NCBI RefSeq assembly: GCF_900102795.1
Contig: NZ_FMWG01000001.1
Span: 458,623-522,622 of the forward strand
Direction: 5' to 3'
Source: Epibacterium ulvae
Lineage (GTDB): Bacteria > Pseudomonadota > Alphaproteobacteria > Rhodobacterales > Rhodobacteraceae
DNA length: 64,000 nt
Shown: positions 34,807 to 44,600 of the stretch, piece by piece
How the letters are laid out: each line of letters begins with the position of its first letter
Numbering within the stretch: position 1 is the stretch's first letter
Program-made: the position numbers and the translations under genes
The notes under the pieces: model-generated
Databases searched by the model: none
Seen by the model: the letters and a program-made list of their open reading frames with translations, nothing else
What the model was told of the DNA's origin: nothing

Positions 34807-34846
34807 AAATTGAAAATCCTCGTGTCAGCGGTTCGATTTCGCCCCC
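34807..34846 (+). tRNA. tRNA-Phe 3' fragment (not a functional tRNA)
   Basis: ATTGAAAATCCTCGTGTC and GGTTCGATTTCGCCCC match the anticodon loop (GAA), variable region and T-arm of alphaproteobacterial tRNA-Phe. The 5' half is absent, and the sequence continues with AAAGGATG instead of an acceptor strand and CCA. Such 3' fragments mark attachment sites of integrase-driven elements. No integrase gene is nearby, so it is a fossil attachment site. Confidence 0.7.
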
Positions 34847-34851
34847 AAAGG

Positions 34852-35133
34852 ATGTTTATAAAATTAAAACAATATGATAGATGGCTTTCACTCGGCGACT
34901 TTCTACCCGTTACGGGTGCGGAATCTGTGAGCTTGAAAGGAATAGCCGCTGTCTTGTTGGGGTTCTGTGCTGCGATCATGATCATTTGGGACACAGTGGA
35001 ATTGACTGCCAATCGGGTTTCCTCGCTTTGGCTGATGGCTACCTTCGCAATTCCCGCTCTCTATGCCGTCAATACGGTGTTTCCTGCACTCAACATTGCT
35101 TTAGGGTTTCCGCCGTCACCTTTCCCTCGGTAG
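34852..35133 (+). pseudogene. Membrane-protein fragment, possibly a DMT/EamA-type transporter
   Basis: From ATG 34852 the 93 residues include two hydrophobic segments: GIAAVLLGFCAAIMIIWDTV and SLWLMATFAIPALYAVNTVF. The second resembles a piece of EamA-type transporters. The frame starts just after the tRNA-Phe fragment and ends abruptly in a non-homologous tail (GFPPSPFPR). It is probably a transporter fragment left by rearrangement. Confidence 0.4.
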
Positions 35134-35351
35134 CTTGTTTTTAGTTCGGCCTTTACTGGTCCAGTAGCTGTGTCAGGGAGCGCAAAAATCGGAACGAAAG
35201 GCTCCTCCGGAGCCAGGCGAACAAACAGGTCTTTCCAGATTGAGTTTAGGGAATCGTTAAAGACCTATTGTACGATCTCAGTCCTTACCGAGATAGCATT
35301 ATCAGAAAGGTGAACCGCTCCGGTTTTACGGGAGACTGTTGAGTTTGTCTT
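35134..35351. other. Spacer of unclear origin
   Basis: About 220 bp between the membrane-protein fragment and the IS3 remnant. GGCTCCTCCGGAGCC (about 35200-35214) forms a strong palindrome. No gene is recognised. Confidence 0.35.
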
Positions 35352-35525
35352 TCAAGCTGCGATTTTGTCTGATTTCCAGGTTTGTTCGTATCGTTCCTCT
35401 GTTTCGATTGGCGTGATGTAGCTGAGCGGCTGCAGTAGGCGCCCTTTGTTGAATCAGTCTACCCATCCATTCGACCTGATCTTTGGATTTCCACGGTCCC
35501 AGCCGATGGATGACTTCGGTTTGGG
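35352..35525 (-). pseudogene. IS3-family OrfB C-terminal remnant
   Basis: On the minus strand one frame gives TEVIHRLGPWKSKDQVEWMG. After a small shift another gives FNKGRLLQPLSYITPIE and EERYEQTWKSDKIAA, then stop (TCA at 35352-35354). Together these are the last 55 or so residues of an IS3-family transposase, with a frameshift inside the WVDWFN motif. A related remnant in the same orientation lies at 44601-44660. Confidence 0.75.
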
Positions 35526-35535
35526 TGATAAAGCG

Positions 35536-36096
35536 CTATTTGCTGTCTAGTCTAGCTAGTGGGTTTTTGCTCAATTCATCCGAAATGTCGTCGTCCAAGG
35601 GAACCTCAAATGTGTTTAGCGTAAATCCAAGCGTCACATAAAAGCCGACCGTGGCAATCAAGTCTAAGATACCTCGCTTACCAATCAACAGTCTCAATTC
35701 CGTGAGGGTTGGTTCAGTCAAGCTGTTGTTTGAAAACAGCTCATCCACCGCTTTCGACAATATCGCATCATCCCCTTTGATGCCGTCCAAGGGTCCACCG
35801 AGGCGAGCAATGCGAGTGTCATCCAATCCAGATTTACGCGCGCGGACGATGTGTTGATGCCATTCGTAGCATGATCCAAGTCGCACTCCCGTGCGTAGGA
35901 TCACGACCTCACTTCGTTCAGCCCCAAGCGAGGTCTGATTGACCACATGCTCGCGTAATTCCGACCATGCTTTTAGCAAAGCGGGGTGGTGCGCCATGGT
36001 GCGGTAGACATTTAGACCACCGGCAAATCCAGACAACATATCGGCAATTTCAAGTGGCCAATCTTGGTCACTTATCGGTGCAAAATCTTTTTTCAT
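35536..36096 (-). CDS. Carboxymuconolactone decarboxylase (CMD/AhpD-like) family protein
   Basis: A 186-aa protein of the CMD/AhpD fold. The core SEVVILRTGVRLGSCYEWHQHIVRARKSGLDD has the E-x-C-x3-H type arrangement, with one cysteine (SCYEWH) rather than the CxxC of AhpD, so peroxidase activity is doubtful. It is the last gene of the minus-strand block TAXI protein-TRAP permease-UspA-CMD, 17 bp after UspA. The role may be decarboxylation or detoxification linked to the transported compound; this is inference. Confidence 0.8.
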   Translation of the reverse strand: MKKDFAPISDQDWPLEIADMLSGFAGGLNVYRTMAHHPALLKAWSELREHVVNQTSLGAERSEVVILRTGVRLGSCYEWHQHIVRARKSGLDDTRIARLGGPLDGIKGDDAILSKAVDELFSNNSLTEPTLTELRLLIGKRGILDLIATVGFYVTLGFTLNTFEVPLDDDISDELSKNPLARLDSK

Positions 36097-36113
36097 CGTT
36101 CCAATTCGCTTGC

Positions 36114-36545
36114 TTAGCGCACAACATGCACTGAACAGCTAGAATGCCTTACGACACGTGCCGCGTTCGGTCCAAGCAGATAGTCTGCGAAATCTGGTTT
36201 ATGGGCACCAATCACGATCAATCCACAATTGGTTTCCTCTGCAACCCGTAGAATCTCTTCATAGGCCGTGCCAGTGGCCACAACGTGGCGCACCTTTGCA
36301 TCCGCAGCGGCACCAAGGCTTGCTACGATCTGGTCCCTCAATGCGGATTTTGCCTTTGCAAAAGCATTGTCATGGTGGGTTTGTTCAAAGAACCCTGCCA
36401 CCAGACTTTTGCCGTAATCAGGGATGATGGTGACCACATCAAGCTGGGCGCCATCCAGATCGGCGAGACGCTTGGCTTCTTTCAAGACGGCATCATCTTT
36501 GCCTTGGTTGGAGATATCGATGGCACATAGGACAGAACGGCTCAT
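36114..36545 (-). CDS. Universal stress protein, UspA family
   Basis: A 143-aa Usp-fold protein: VLCAIDISNQGKDDAV at the N terminus and an ATP-binding G-x2-G-x9-G(S/T)-type motif near IVIGAHKPDFADYLLGPNAA. The final SSCSVHVVR is typical. It overlaps the TRAP permease by four bases. A UspA-like protein coupled to a TRAP transporter is known from TeaD/TeaABC (ectoine uptake in Halomonas), where it modulates transport; a similar role is likely here. Confidence 0.88.
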   Translation of the reverse strand: MSRSVLCAIDISNQGKDDAVLKEAKRLADLDGAQLDVVTIIPDYGKSLVAGFFEQTHHDNAFAKAKSALRDQIVASLGAAADAKVRHVVATGTAYEEILRVAEETNCGLIVIGAHKPDFADYLLGPNAARVVRHSSCSVHVVR

Positions 36546-39145
36546 GCTGGAGCTCCTTTTTGTGATGCGCGCGCTTTCTGGAGGAAGAAGATCAGACCCA
36601 GAAGCAGCAAACCTGGAATGAACAGAAGCTCTTTTGGCATCTGATCAGTCGGCGCTTTAACCTCTTTCACGGTGACATAGTCGTCAGCGTAGAAATCGTA
36701 GCCTTGCAGCGTGGTCGCAAAGGGCGTGCCAAAGAGCGGTTCTTCAACCAGCAACTTGCCATCTTCTACCATTGTTAGAAGACCCAACGCGTCCATGCGC
36801 GCACCCGCAGGCGTGTCATCAATTGCAAGCACAAGCGTCGTATCTTTCAGTTCACCCGTGTCAAAGTCTGGTCCGTTGAGCACGATCCTGAGTTCAGACC
36901 CGGCCGTTGCCGCATCTACAGCTTCAACTAATGCGGTAGGCTGAACGGCTTGGAATGGTGGTTGGATGCGATCTAGGAAGAAATCTGGGCGGAATAACGA
37001 GAAGGCAATGAGTATCAATGCTACACTCTCATAGATACGGCTCTTGGTGATGAAGTAACCCATGGTGCCAGCCGTGAAGACGAGAATGGCGATACTTGAC
37101 ATCACAAAGACCAAAGTGCCTTGCAGCCAGGTCACATCAATTAACAGCAGATCCGTATTGAAGATGAAGACAAATGGCAAAGCAACAGTACGAAGGCTAT
37201 AAAAGAAGGCCGTGAAGCCAGTTTTGATCGCATCGCCACCTGAAACCGCCGCGGCGGCGAAGCTTGCGAGGCCAACCGGAGGCGTCACGTCAGCCATAAT
37301 GCCGAAGTAGAACACAAATAGGTGCACGGCGATCAGCGGCACAATCAGCCCTGACTGCGCGCCAAGTTCGACGACAACCCCAGCCATCAGGGAGGACACC
37401 ACGATGTAGTTCGCTGTTGTTGGCAGTCCCATTCCCAGAACGAGGGAGAGCAGGCCCACCATGACCAGCATCAGGATGAGGTTGCCGCCAGAGAGGAACT
37501 CAACAAGATCGGCCATGACCTGTCCGACACCTGTCAGTGTGACGGTGCCAACAATGACGCCAGCTGTTGCCGTCGCCAGACCGATGCCGATCATATTACG
37601 CGCGCCGTCGACAAGACCTTGCAGCAGGTCGACAATGCCGTCTTTGAACCGTTCAATCGTGTCGCTTTCGCCTCGGAAGATGGCCTTCAAAGGACGCTGT
37701 GTCAGAAGAATAACAAACAGCAACGATGTCGCCCAGAAGGCCGACAGGCCCGGCGATTTCTGCTCGATCATCAGAAAGTAGACCAGCACGATGATTGGCA
37801 GCAGATAATAAAGCCCGGATTTATAAATCTCACCTACGACCGGCAATTTCACCTCTTTGGCGTGAGGATCATCTGGTTCTAGGTCCGGAACCTGAGCCGC
37901 CAGATACAGCAGGGCCGTATAGGTCAGGAACACTAAGGCTGAGAGGATCAGGCCAGATGCTGGCAGAACAGAGGTGATCGCTTTGATCGGGAATTGAACG
38001 CCATAGCAAAGCGCTGCAAAACCCACAAAGAAGGCCGCCATGCCGCCAATAGTTTTACCCATGGACACAACCCGGTCGCCCAGAACTGGCATGTTACGTT
38101 TCACCGCTTCCAGATGCACGATGTAAACCAGCGCGATGTAGGAAATCGAAGCTGGCAGGAAGGCGTGGGTAATGACTTCGACGTAAGAAATCCCGACGTA
38201 TTCCACCATCAGGAAAGCTGCAGCTCCCATAACAGGCGGCATAATTTGACCATTCACAGACGAGGCCACTTCGACCGCGCCGCCTTGCTCAGATGTAAAG
38301 CCGACCCGTTTCATCAGCGGAATGGTGAAAGTGCCGGTGGTCACAACGTTTGCTATGGACGAGCCAGAAATCAGACCGGTGGCAGCAGAGCCAACAACAG
38401 CAGCTTTCGCCGGCCCGCCTTTCAGATGTCCCAAAGCACCGAATGCCATCTTAATGAAATAGTTCCCCGCTCCGGCTTTGTCTAAGAGCGCCCCAAATAA
38501 CACGAACAAGAACACAAATTTGGTGGAAACACCCAACGCGATGCCAAAGACCCCTTCGGAAGTAATCCACATGTGGCTCATCGCTTTTTTCAGTGATGCG
38601 CCACCCCAACGGATCACGTCAGGAACAACTGTGGATGACCCAAAGAAGACATATAGCAGAAAAATCGTCGCGATGATCGCCATCGCAGGGCCAAGTGCAC
38701 GGCGCGCGGCTTCAAACAACAGAACGAGGCCAGCCAAGGCGAACCATTTGTCCATATTGTCGGCCAAGCCGCCGGAATTCACGATCTTTTGGTAGAAAAA
38801 ATATCCATACAAAGCGATGAAAGCGCCTACACCCGCCATGATCCAATCTTGGATTGGAATATAGTTCCGTGGGCTCGACTTCAGCGCTGGGTAGGCCATA
38901 AAGGCTAGGAAAATCGCAAAGGCCAGATGGATCTGGCGCGAGTTGTTAATAACCGATCCAGGGAGAATGTAGTTCGCCAGAGGAGACGCCAGAACAACCT
39001 GAAACACAGACCAGACAATTGCAACAATCGCCAGGAAGGTGCCGACATGGCCAACCGGATTGCGGGCACCAGCGTCGGAAGACGATACTAGATCCTGTAG
39101 CTCCTCCTCGCTAAGGGAGCGGCCTTCGGTCTTTGGTTCAGTCAT
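36542..39145 (-). CDS. TRAP transporter fused permease (DctQ-DctM type), TAXI class
   Basis: An 867-aa integral membrane protein. The fused small (4 TM) and large (about 12 TM) TRAP subunits can be read, with signature segments GGPAKAAVVGSAATGLISGS, NGQIMPPVMGAAAFLMVEYV and GMGLPTTANYIVVSSLMAG. A C-terminal extension includes a soluble loop (residues 740-835) and a last TM (FIPGLLLLGLIFFLQKAR). It imports an organic acid or similar solute using an ion gradient with the TAXI binding protein upstream. The start at 39145 has GGGGGA upstream; the open frame extends 19 codons further. UspA overlaps its end. Confidence 0.92.
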   Translation of the reverse strand: MTEPKTEGRSLSEEELQDLVSSSDAGARNPVGHVGTFLAIVAIVWSVFQVVLASPLANYILPGSVINNSRQIHLAFAIFLAFMAYPALKSSPRNYIPIQDWIMAGVGAFIALYGYFFYQKIVNSGGLADNMDKWFALAGLVLLFEAARRALGPAMAIIATIFLLYVFFGSSTVVPDVIRWGGASLKKAMSHMWITSEGVFGIALGVSTKFVFLFVLFGALLDKAGAGNYFIKMAFGALGHLKGGPAKAAVVGSAATGLISGSSIANVVTTGTFTIPLMKRVGFTSEQGGAVEVASSVNGQIMPPVMGAAAFLMVEYVGISYVEVITHAFLPASISYIALVYIVHLEAVKRNMPVLGDRVVSMGKTIGGMAAFFVGFAALCYGVQFPIKAITSVLPASGLILSALVFLTYTALLYLAAQVPDLEPDDPHAKEVKLPVVGEIYKSGLYYLLPIIVLVYFLMIEQKSPGLSAFWATSLLFVILLTQRPLKAIFRGESDTIERFKDGIVDLLQGLVDGARNMIGIGLATATAGVIVGTVTLTGVGQVMADLVEFLSGGNLILMLVMVGLLSLVLGMGLPTTANYIVVSSLMAGVVVELGAQSGLIVPLIAVHLFVFYFGIMADVTPPVGLASFAAAAVSGGDAIKTGFTAFFYSLRTVALPFVFIFNTDLLLIDVTWLQGTLVFVMSSIAILVFTAGTMGYFITKSRIYESVALILIAFSLFRPDFFLDRIQPPFQAVQPTALVEAVDAATAGSELRIVLNGPDFDTGELKDTTLVLAIDDTPAGARMDALGLLTMVEDGKLLVEEPLFGTPFATTLQGYDFYADDYVTVKEVKAPTDQMPKELLFIPGLLLLGLIFFLQKARASQKGAPA

Positions 39146-39187
39146 TTGAATTCCCCCTGAATATCCCAATTTTTTTGGTGTATTGGT

Positions 39188-39212
39188 AAAAAGAGGCACC
39201 AATGATGCCTCT
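39188..39212 (-). terminator. Hairpin with T-run between the TAXI gene and the TRAP permease
   Basis: On the minus strand AGAGGCA pairs with TGCCTCT (39192-39198 with 39206-39212), followed by TTTTTAC. It lies in the 89-bp gap after the binding-protein gene. A partial terminator here would give more binding protein than permease, a common arrangement in uptake operons. Confidence 0.7.
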
Positions 39213-39234
39213 CCTTTTGGTTTGGTTAACTGGG

Positions 39235-40206
39235 TTATTCAATCCAGCCTTGCTCACGGTAATATTTCGCGGCACCAGGATGCAGCGGAGCAGACAGACC
39301 CGCAGTGGCCATTTCTTCTGGCTTCAGGTGTGCAAATGCTGGGTGGAGTTTTTTAAAGTCATCAAAGTTTTCGAAGACCGCGGAGACCACAGTGTAAACT
39401 GCGTTTTCAGAAACTGAGTCGGAGGTCACGAAGGTCGCACCAACACCGAATGTGGATGTGTCACCATCGTTACCGCGATACATACCACCTGGGATGGTTG
39501 CGGAACGGTAGAAAGAGTTGTCAGCAATCAAGCCATCCACCGCTTCACCGGACACGGTCACTAGAACAGAGTCACAAGCGGTCGTGGCTTCTTGGATGGA
39601 ACCGGATGGGTGCCCAACGGTGTAAACCATCGCGTCGATCTGATTATCACACAACGCCGCAGATTGTTCTGCTGCTTTCAACTCGGTTGCCAACGCAAAA
39701 TCGCCAGTTGTCCAACCAAGTGCTCCCAGCAGAACTTCCATTGTGCCTCGCTGACCGGAACCTGGATTGCCGATGTTGACTCGTTTACCTTTCAGATCTT
39801 CAAAAGAAGAGATGCCAGCGTCTGCACGTGCGACAACTGTGAAGGGCTCTGGGTGTACAGAAAAGACGGCCCGCAGACCTTCAAATGCGCCGGCATCTTC
39901 AAATTTGGATGTCCCATTGTACGCGTGGTACTGCCAGTCGGATTGTGCGACACCAAACTCCAGTTCCGCTTCGCGGATGGTGTTGATGTTGTAAACGGAA
40001 CCACCTGTGGATTCCACAGAACAGCGGATGCCATGCTCTTTGCGACCTTTGTTCACCAGTCGACAGATCGCGCCACCAGTTGGGTAGTAAACTCCTGTGA
40101 CACCACCCGTACCAATGGTGATGAAATCTTCGGCGAAAGCAGCAGGCACGGACACAGCAAGCGCGAGGGCAGCAGCCGCCGCTGTATTAAATTTTGTATA
40201 TGACAT
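39235..40206 (-). CDS. TAXI-family TRAP solute-binding protein
   Basis: A 323-aa periplasmic protein. A signal peptide covers about residues 1-23 ([19 protein letters not shown]). The TAXI signature follows: [20 protein letters not shown], then [15 protein letters not shown] and [20 protein letters not shown]. It delivers a small solute, in known cases glutamate/glutamine or other carboxylates, to the fused permease. The ATG at 40206 ([12 protein letters not shown]) has GGGAGAG upstream; a longer frame to 40296 would lack a signal peptide at its N terminus. Confidence 0.92.
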   Translation of the reverse strand: MSYTKFNTAAAAALALAVSVPAAFAEDFITIGTGGVTGVYYPTGGAICRLVNKGRKEHGIRCSVESTGGSVYNINTIREAELEFGVAQSDWQYHAYNGTSKFEDAGAFEGLRAVFSVHPEPFTVVARADAGISSFEDLKGKRVNIGNPGSGQRGTMEVLLGALGWTTGDFALATELKAAEQSAALCDNQIDAMVYTVGHPSGSIQEATTACDSVLVTVSGEAVDGLIADNSFYRSATIPGGMYRGNDGDTSTFGVGATFVTSDSVSENAVYTVVSAVFENFDDFKKLHPAFAHLKPEEMATAGLSAPLHPGAAKYYREQGWIE

Positions 40207-40429
40207 TGATGTCTCTCCCAGTTGTCGGTTACGCGCTGCCTCCCGCTCCAAGGTAACAATGACCCCAAAAGAGATTACCCAGCATTTGACGTTCAAATGC
40301 AGGAATATCAGTACAGCGCGCTTTAAAATGGTCTCCGAGACAAAGGTTTCTGTCTATGCGCGTCACTACCTATAGAATTTGCGTGCTCAAAATGATTGCA
40401 TGTGGCGGAAAAAATACGGAATCAGACAC

Positions 40430-41764
40430 ATGAGCCACGTTTTTCATAGAAATTCCAATAATTTACCTCCAATTGGCATGAAAGGCGATGGTGTTTACCT
40501 GTATGACACTGATGGTAAAGCTTATTTCGACGGATCAGGAGGCGCTGCCGTTTCCTGCCTTGGCCATGGTGATCAAGACATTATCAATGCGATCAAACGA
40601 CAGCTTGATTCTATGGCGTTTGCCCACACCGGCTTCCTAGGATCGCAACCTGCAGAAGACCTGGCGGACTTGTTGGTTAAACATGCACCAGAAAGTTTGG
40701 AACACGTCTATTTCGTGTCTGGTGGTTCGGAAGCAGTGGAAGCTGCGCTGAAGCTTGCGCGGCAATATTTTGTCGAAATTGGCCAGTCACAACGCTCCAA
40801 AATCATTGCTCGCCGTCAAAGCTACCACGGTAATACGCTTGGTGCCTTGGCAGTCGGCGGCAACGAGTGGCGGCGCGCGCAGTTCGCCCCACTTCTGATT
40901 GACGTGAGTCACATTGGTCCTTGTTATGAATATCGAAATCGTCGCGCAGAAGAGACAAGCTTTGAATACGGGCAAAGGGTTGCCAATGAGTTGGAAGAGG
41001 AAATCCTGCGTCTTGGACCGGACCAGGTCATGGCTTTCATTGCTGAGCCAGTGGTTGGTGCGACCATGGGCGCTGTGCCGTCGGTGGAAGGTTATTTCAA
41101 GCGCATCCGCGAGATTTGTGACACCTATGGCGTTCTTTTGATCCTAGATGAAGTCATGTGTGGCATGGGCCGTACCGGTACGCTTTTTGCCGCAGAACAA
41201 GAAGAGATCAGCCCTGATATTTGTACCATCGCCAAGGGTTTGGGGGCTGGTTATCAGCCGATAGGTGCGACGCTATGTTCGGGGGAAATTTTTAATACGA
41301 TCAAAAACGGTAGTGGTTTTTTCCAACATGGCCATACCTATATTGGTCACCCAACGGCCTGTTCAGCTGGTCTTGCAGTGGTCCAGAAACTGACCCAAGG
41401 CGGTGTCGTTGAACACGTCACCGCCAAAGGGCAACAATTGCTCGATCTGCTACAGCAAGAATTTGGCCGACATCCGAATGTCGGTGATATCCGTGGTCGT
41501 GGGCTGTTTGTCGGTATGGAGTTTGTCGCTGACCGTGGCAGAAAGGCCGTAATTGATCCATGCCATAAATTCAATTCACGCCTCAAGGCTGCTGCCTTTG
41601 ACGCCGGTTTGATTTGCTACCCGATGGGCGGTACCATCGATGGCAGGCATGGGGACCACGTATTGCTCGCACCGCCATTCATCTCTGAAACACACCATCT
41701 CGAAGAAGTGGTAAGCAAGCTTGCGACCGCCGTCAGGAAAGTCACCGCAGAGCTAGGAATGTGA
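40430..41764 (+). CDS. Class III aminotransferase, PLP-dependent
   Basis: A 444-aa fold-type I aminotransferase. It has SGGSEAVEAALKLARQYF, then the RRQSYHGNTLGALAVGG region, LILDEVMCGMGRTG and the catalytic lysine in TIAKGLGAGYQPIGA. Such enzymes move amino groups from omega-amino acids, taurine or other amines to pyruvate or 2-oxoglutarate; the substrate cannot be told. The frame begins at a TTG (40379), but ATG 40430 (MSHVFHRN) fits the family. It is divergent from the TAXI gene and followed after 9 bp by the histidine kinase. Its substrate may be what the TRAP system imports. Confidence 0.88.
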   Translation: MSHVFHRNSNNLPPIGMKGDGVYLYDTDGKAYFDGSGGAAVSCLGHGDQDIINAIKRQLDSMAFAHTGFLGSQPAEDLADLLVKHAPESLEHVYFVSGGSEAVEAALKLARQYFVEIGQSQRSKIIARRQSYHGNTLGALAVGGNEWRRAQFAPLLIDVSHIGPCYEYRNRRAEETSFEYGQRVANELEEEILRLGPDQVMAFIAEPVVGATMGAVPSVEGYFKRIREICDTYGVLLILDEVMCGMGRTGTLFAAEQEEISPDICTIAKGLGAGYQPIGATLCSGEIFNTIKNGSGFFQHGHTYIGHPTACSAGLAVVQKLTQGGVVEHVTAKGQQLLDLLQQEFGRHPNVGDIRGRGLFVGMEFVADRGRKAVIDPCHKFNSRLKAAAFDAGLICYPMGGTIDGRHGDHVLLAPPFISETHHLEEVVSKLATAVRKVTAELGM

Positions 41765-41773
41765 GCAAAGCAC

Positions 41774-43747
41774 TTGGCATATCGATTTAGGCAAGATGGT
41801 CTAAGGTTTTCACTAGGCTTTATTCTGGCGATCTCCCTTGCTGGTTTGCAGTTTATTGCCATTCTGTTTGTGGTTACAACCTCTTACCTGTCGTCCGAAC
41901 GCGCTATCCTCAATCACGCAAATGGGCTAATGGAGCGGGCCGGCGCAAATGCGGTGGGTCATACAAAACGTTTTTTGGAACCGGCCGGGGAAGTGGTGGA
42001 TCAGGCAAGCCGCGTTCTGAATTCTGGACTTGTTGGCACCACCGACCGTGACACAATGGAGCGCTATTTTTTTGAACTTCTTCAAACGGAGTCGAGTGTA
42101 GCTGGCATCAACTATGGCGATGAAAAAGGTAACTTCGTCTATGTGATGAAAAGCGATGGCCCTGGGCCCTACCGCACAAAATTCATCACAATTGAAGAAG
42201 GTGTTCGCAAGACCGATTTCATTTGGCGCACCGAAGACTATGAAATTGTCGCTCGCGACAATGACCCGCTTGACCCTTATGATGCGCGCACGCGGCCCTG
42301 GTATATAAAAGCAAGTGCTCTGGACACACGCATCTGGACCAACCCTTACATTTTCTTTACATCTCAACAGCCTGGCGTCACCGTGGCATCACCGGTGGTT
42401 TTTGAACAAGAAGGTCTGCAGGGCGTTGTGGGCGTCGATATTGAGATTTCCGATATCTCTAATTTCTTGAGTGAATTGCAGGTGAGTAAGAGTGGGGCAG
42501 CGGTGATTTTGCACCAAGATGGAAGCGTGCTCGCGCATCCAGACCCCGATCAGATTAAAGTCCTGAATGACGACGGGACGCTTAGTTTCGCCAATATCAA
42601 AGATATCGATGACCCAGTATCACGCGCGGCATTTGCAAATTTCGAAGATGAGGCTGTCACCAACTTTGGTTTACCTTCGAACTTCTCATTCCGGCGAAAC
42701 GATTATCTTGGCCTGTTTGAGTCTCTCGAGGGAGTAGGCCTCCCTTGGACGGTCGCTGTCTATGCGCCAGAAAATGACTTTATTGGTGAGATCAAAAGAA
42801 ACCGCGCCCGTAATATATGGATTGCGGCGGGTATTTCACTTTTGACAGCGTTCGTTGGTCTGACAATTGCCGAATGGATCCTGCGCCCGGTAAGGGCCTT
42901 TGCGGTACGGACGGCGCTGGTATCACAGGGAGAAGTCTCTGCCCAAGCGCCTCTCCCTAGAACCTATCGAGAATTGAGCAAGGCAAACAAAACGCTGATC
43001 AACGAGATCGCGCAGCGACGGGATTCTGAAGAGAAAGTTCAGGAGTTGAGCCGCGACCTGGCGCATTTCTCTCGCGTCAATCTCATGGGGCAAATGGCGA
43101 GTGGATTGGCGCATGAGCTGAGCCAGCCATTGACCGCGATCACCCAGAACGTGGATGCCGCAATTTCGACGGCGAAGGAAAGCGGTGCTGCGAGTGAAGA
43201 TTTGATGTTGATTTTAAAGGAGCTTGATGAACAGGCTCATCAAGGTGGCAATGTTGTGCGTGCTCTTCGTGGATTTGTACGTAAAGATCGCGGGCGAATG
43301 GCTGTTTTCAACTTCAATGAATTGCTGGATCAGGCCAAACGCTTGATGCGTCATGAGGCGGAAAGTCGTCACGTCGCGCTGATTTATGAGCCCGCGAAAC
43401 ATCCCATGGTGAAAGGCAACCGCACCCAGATCGCGCAGGTTCTGATCAACCTCATCCGTAATGCCATCGAAGCCATCGCAACTGCAGATAGCGAGATCCG
43501 CCAAGTGGTCGTGCATGCGGAAACCGCAAGCGACGTACTCCGTGTTCAGGTAAAGGACACAGGCCCGGGCGTACGGGAAGGCGTGAGGCTGTTCAAGCAA
43601 TTCCAAACCAGTAAAGAGAGCGGCATGGGTCTTGGCCTTTCAATTAGTCGCAGTATTGTCGAAAATAACGGTGGTCGAATCTGGCATGACAAAGAAGCTA
43701 AGGACTACACAATTTTCTGTTTTACCATCCCTTTGGAAACGCAATAG
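41774..43747 (+). CDS. Membrane sensor histidine kinase with double-Cache domain
   Basis: A 657-aa kinase with TM1 at residues 13-35. A periplasmic dCache sensor runs from about 45-340 (YDARTRPWYIKAS and SPVVFEQEGLQGVVGVDIEI are typical). TM2 is near 347-370, then a HAMP-like linker. HisKA contains MGQMASGLAHELSQPLTAIT (phospho-His in AHELSQP), and HATPase_c has an N box (LINLIRNAIEA) and DTGPGV. The start is a TTG at 41774. It is of the DctB/FixL-like kind with the AHELNQPL-type box. It probably senses a ligand handled by the neighbouring transporter and works with the response regulator 35 bp downstream. Confidence 0.9.
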   Translation: MAYRFRQDGLRFSLGFILAISLAGLQFIAILFVVTTSYLSSERAILNHANGLMERAGANAVGHTKRFLEPAGEVVDQASRVLNSGLVGTTDRDTMERYFFELLQTESSVAGINYGDEKGNFVYVMKSDGPGPYRTKFITIEEGVRKTDFIWRTEDYEIVARDNDPLDPYDARTRPWYIKASALDTRIWTNPYIFFTSQQPGVTVASPVVFEQEGLQGVVGVDIEISDISNFLSELQVSKSGAAVILHQDGSVLAHPDPDQIKVLNDDGTLSFANIKDIDDPVSRAAFANFEDEAVTNFGLPSNFSFRRNDYLGLFESLEGVGLPWTVAVYAPENDFIGEIKRNRARNIWIAAGISLLTAFVGLTIAEWILRPVRAFAVRTALVSQGEVSAQAPLPRTYRELSKANKTLINEIAQRRDSEEKVQELSRDLAHFSRVNLMGQMASGLAHELSQPLTAITQNVDAAISTAKESGAASEDLMLILKELDEQAHQGGNVVRALRGFVRKDRGRMAVFNFNELLDQAKRLMRHEAESRHVALIYEPAKHPMVKGNRTQIAQVLINLIRNAIEAIATADSEIRQVVVHAETASDVLRVQVKDTGPGVREGVRLFKQFQTSKESGMGLGLSISRSIVENNGGRIWHDKEAKDYTIFCFTIPLETQ

Positions 43748-43781
43748 ATGTACCAGATGATTTCGGTGGTGGAGCCCAAGT

Positions 43782-44396
43782 GTGACGAACTCAACAGTGT
43801 TTTTGGTCGATGATGAAGCCGAAGTGCGGATGACGCTTTCGCGTGCCCTGCGCAAGCGCGGCTTTACAGTTGAGGCCTTTGACTCGGCAAATAGCTTTCT
43901 GAATCAATACAATCCAGACCAGCCGGGCTGCCTTGTTCTGGATTACGGGATGCCAGAGATCGACGGTCTTGAGCTCCAATCTCTGATGAATAAAGCCAAA
44001 ATCTCGCTACCGATTGTTTTTATATCCGGCCATGGTGGCGTGCCGGAATCAGTACAGGCGATGAAAGCAGGTGCCGTTGATTTCCTTGAAAAACCCTTTC
44101 GGCAATACGAGTTGGTGGCCTGCATTCAGACGGCCTTTGAGCGCGATATTGAGATGCGCCAGAAGGCTTCCGAACAAAGTGATGCGCAAGCACGGTTCGA
44201 GCGCCTGACTTCTCGGGAAAAAGAAGTGGCGATCTTCATGATGAAGCACCCGTCAAACACAGCCAGTAAAGAGATCGGTCGTGCTCTTGATATCTCGCCC
44301 AGAACGGTCGATCATCACCGTGCACGTATTCTTGAAAAACTAGAGATAGGCTCAGTTATCGAACTAGTGGAACTGTCGCATAGAGTGATGCCATAA
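43782..44396 (+). CDS. FixJ/NarL-type response regulator
   Basis: A 204-aa two-domain regulator. The receiver domain has the acidic pair VDDEAEV, phospho-acceptor Asp54 (LVLDYGMPEIDG), Ser/Thr in FISGHGG and Lys in FLEKPFR. A LuxR-type helix-turn-helix follows (LTSREKEVAIFMMKHPSNTA, then EIGRALDISPRTVDHHRARI). The start is GTG 43782 with GGTGGAG upstream. It is the partner of the preceding kinase. Likely targets are the aminotransferase and the divergent TRAP operon. Confidence 0.92.
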   Translation: MTNSTVFLVDDEAEVRMTLSRALRKRGFTVEAFDSANSFLNQYNPDQPGCLVLDYGMPEIDGLELQSLMNKAKISLPIVFISGHGGVPESVQAMKAGAVDFLEKPFRQYELVACIQTAFERDIEMRQKASEQSDAQARFERLTSREKEVAIFMMKHPSNTASKEIGRALDISPRTVDHHRARILEKLEIGSVIELVELSHRVMP

Positions 44397-44600
44397 AATT
44401 CGTGAAACTGATGACTAATAGTCGTGTACTTCACGAAAGTGAACGATCACGCGTTGCAACAAGAGTCGGTTTCCTAAAGGTTTTTCGATGTGGTTCAGGG
44501 CGCAACTTTGCCATCAGATGCGGTGTGAATCAATCGGGCCGGTTTTGTCCGAGCCTGTTAAGTTTGTATTTCAAGCTACGATTTTATCTGACTTCAAGAC

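Noticed and set aside
34695..35012. Minus-strand open frame with RNRTADTRIF
   Set aside because: This is the known false translation of tRNA antisense sequence; the tRNA-Phe fragment explains it.
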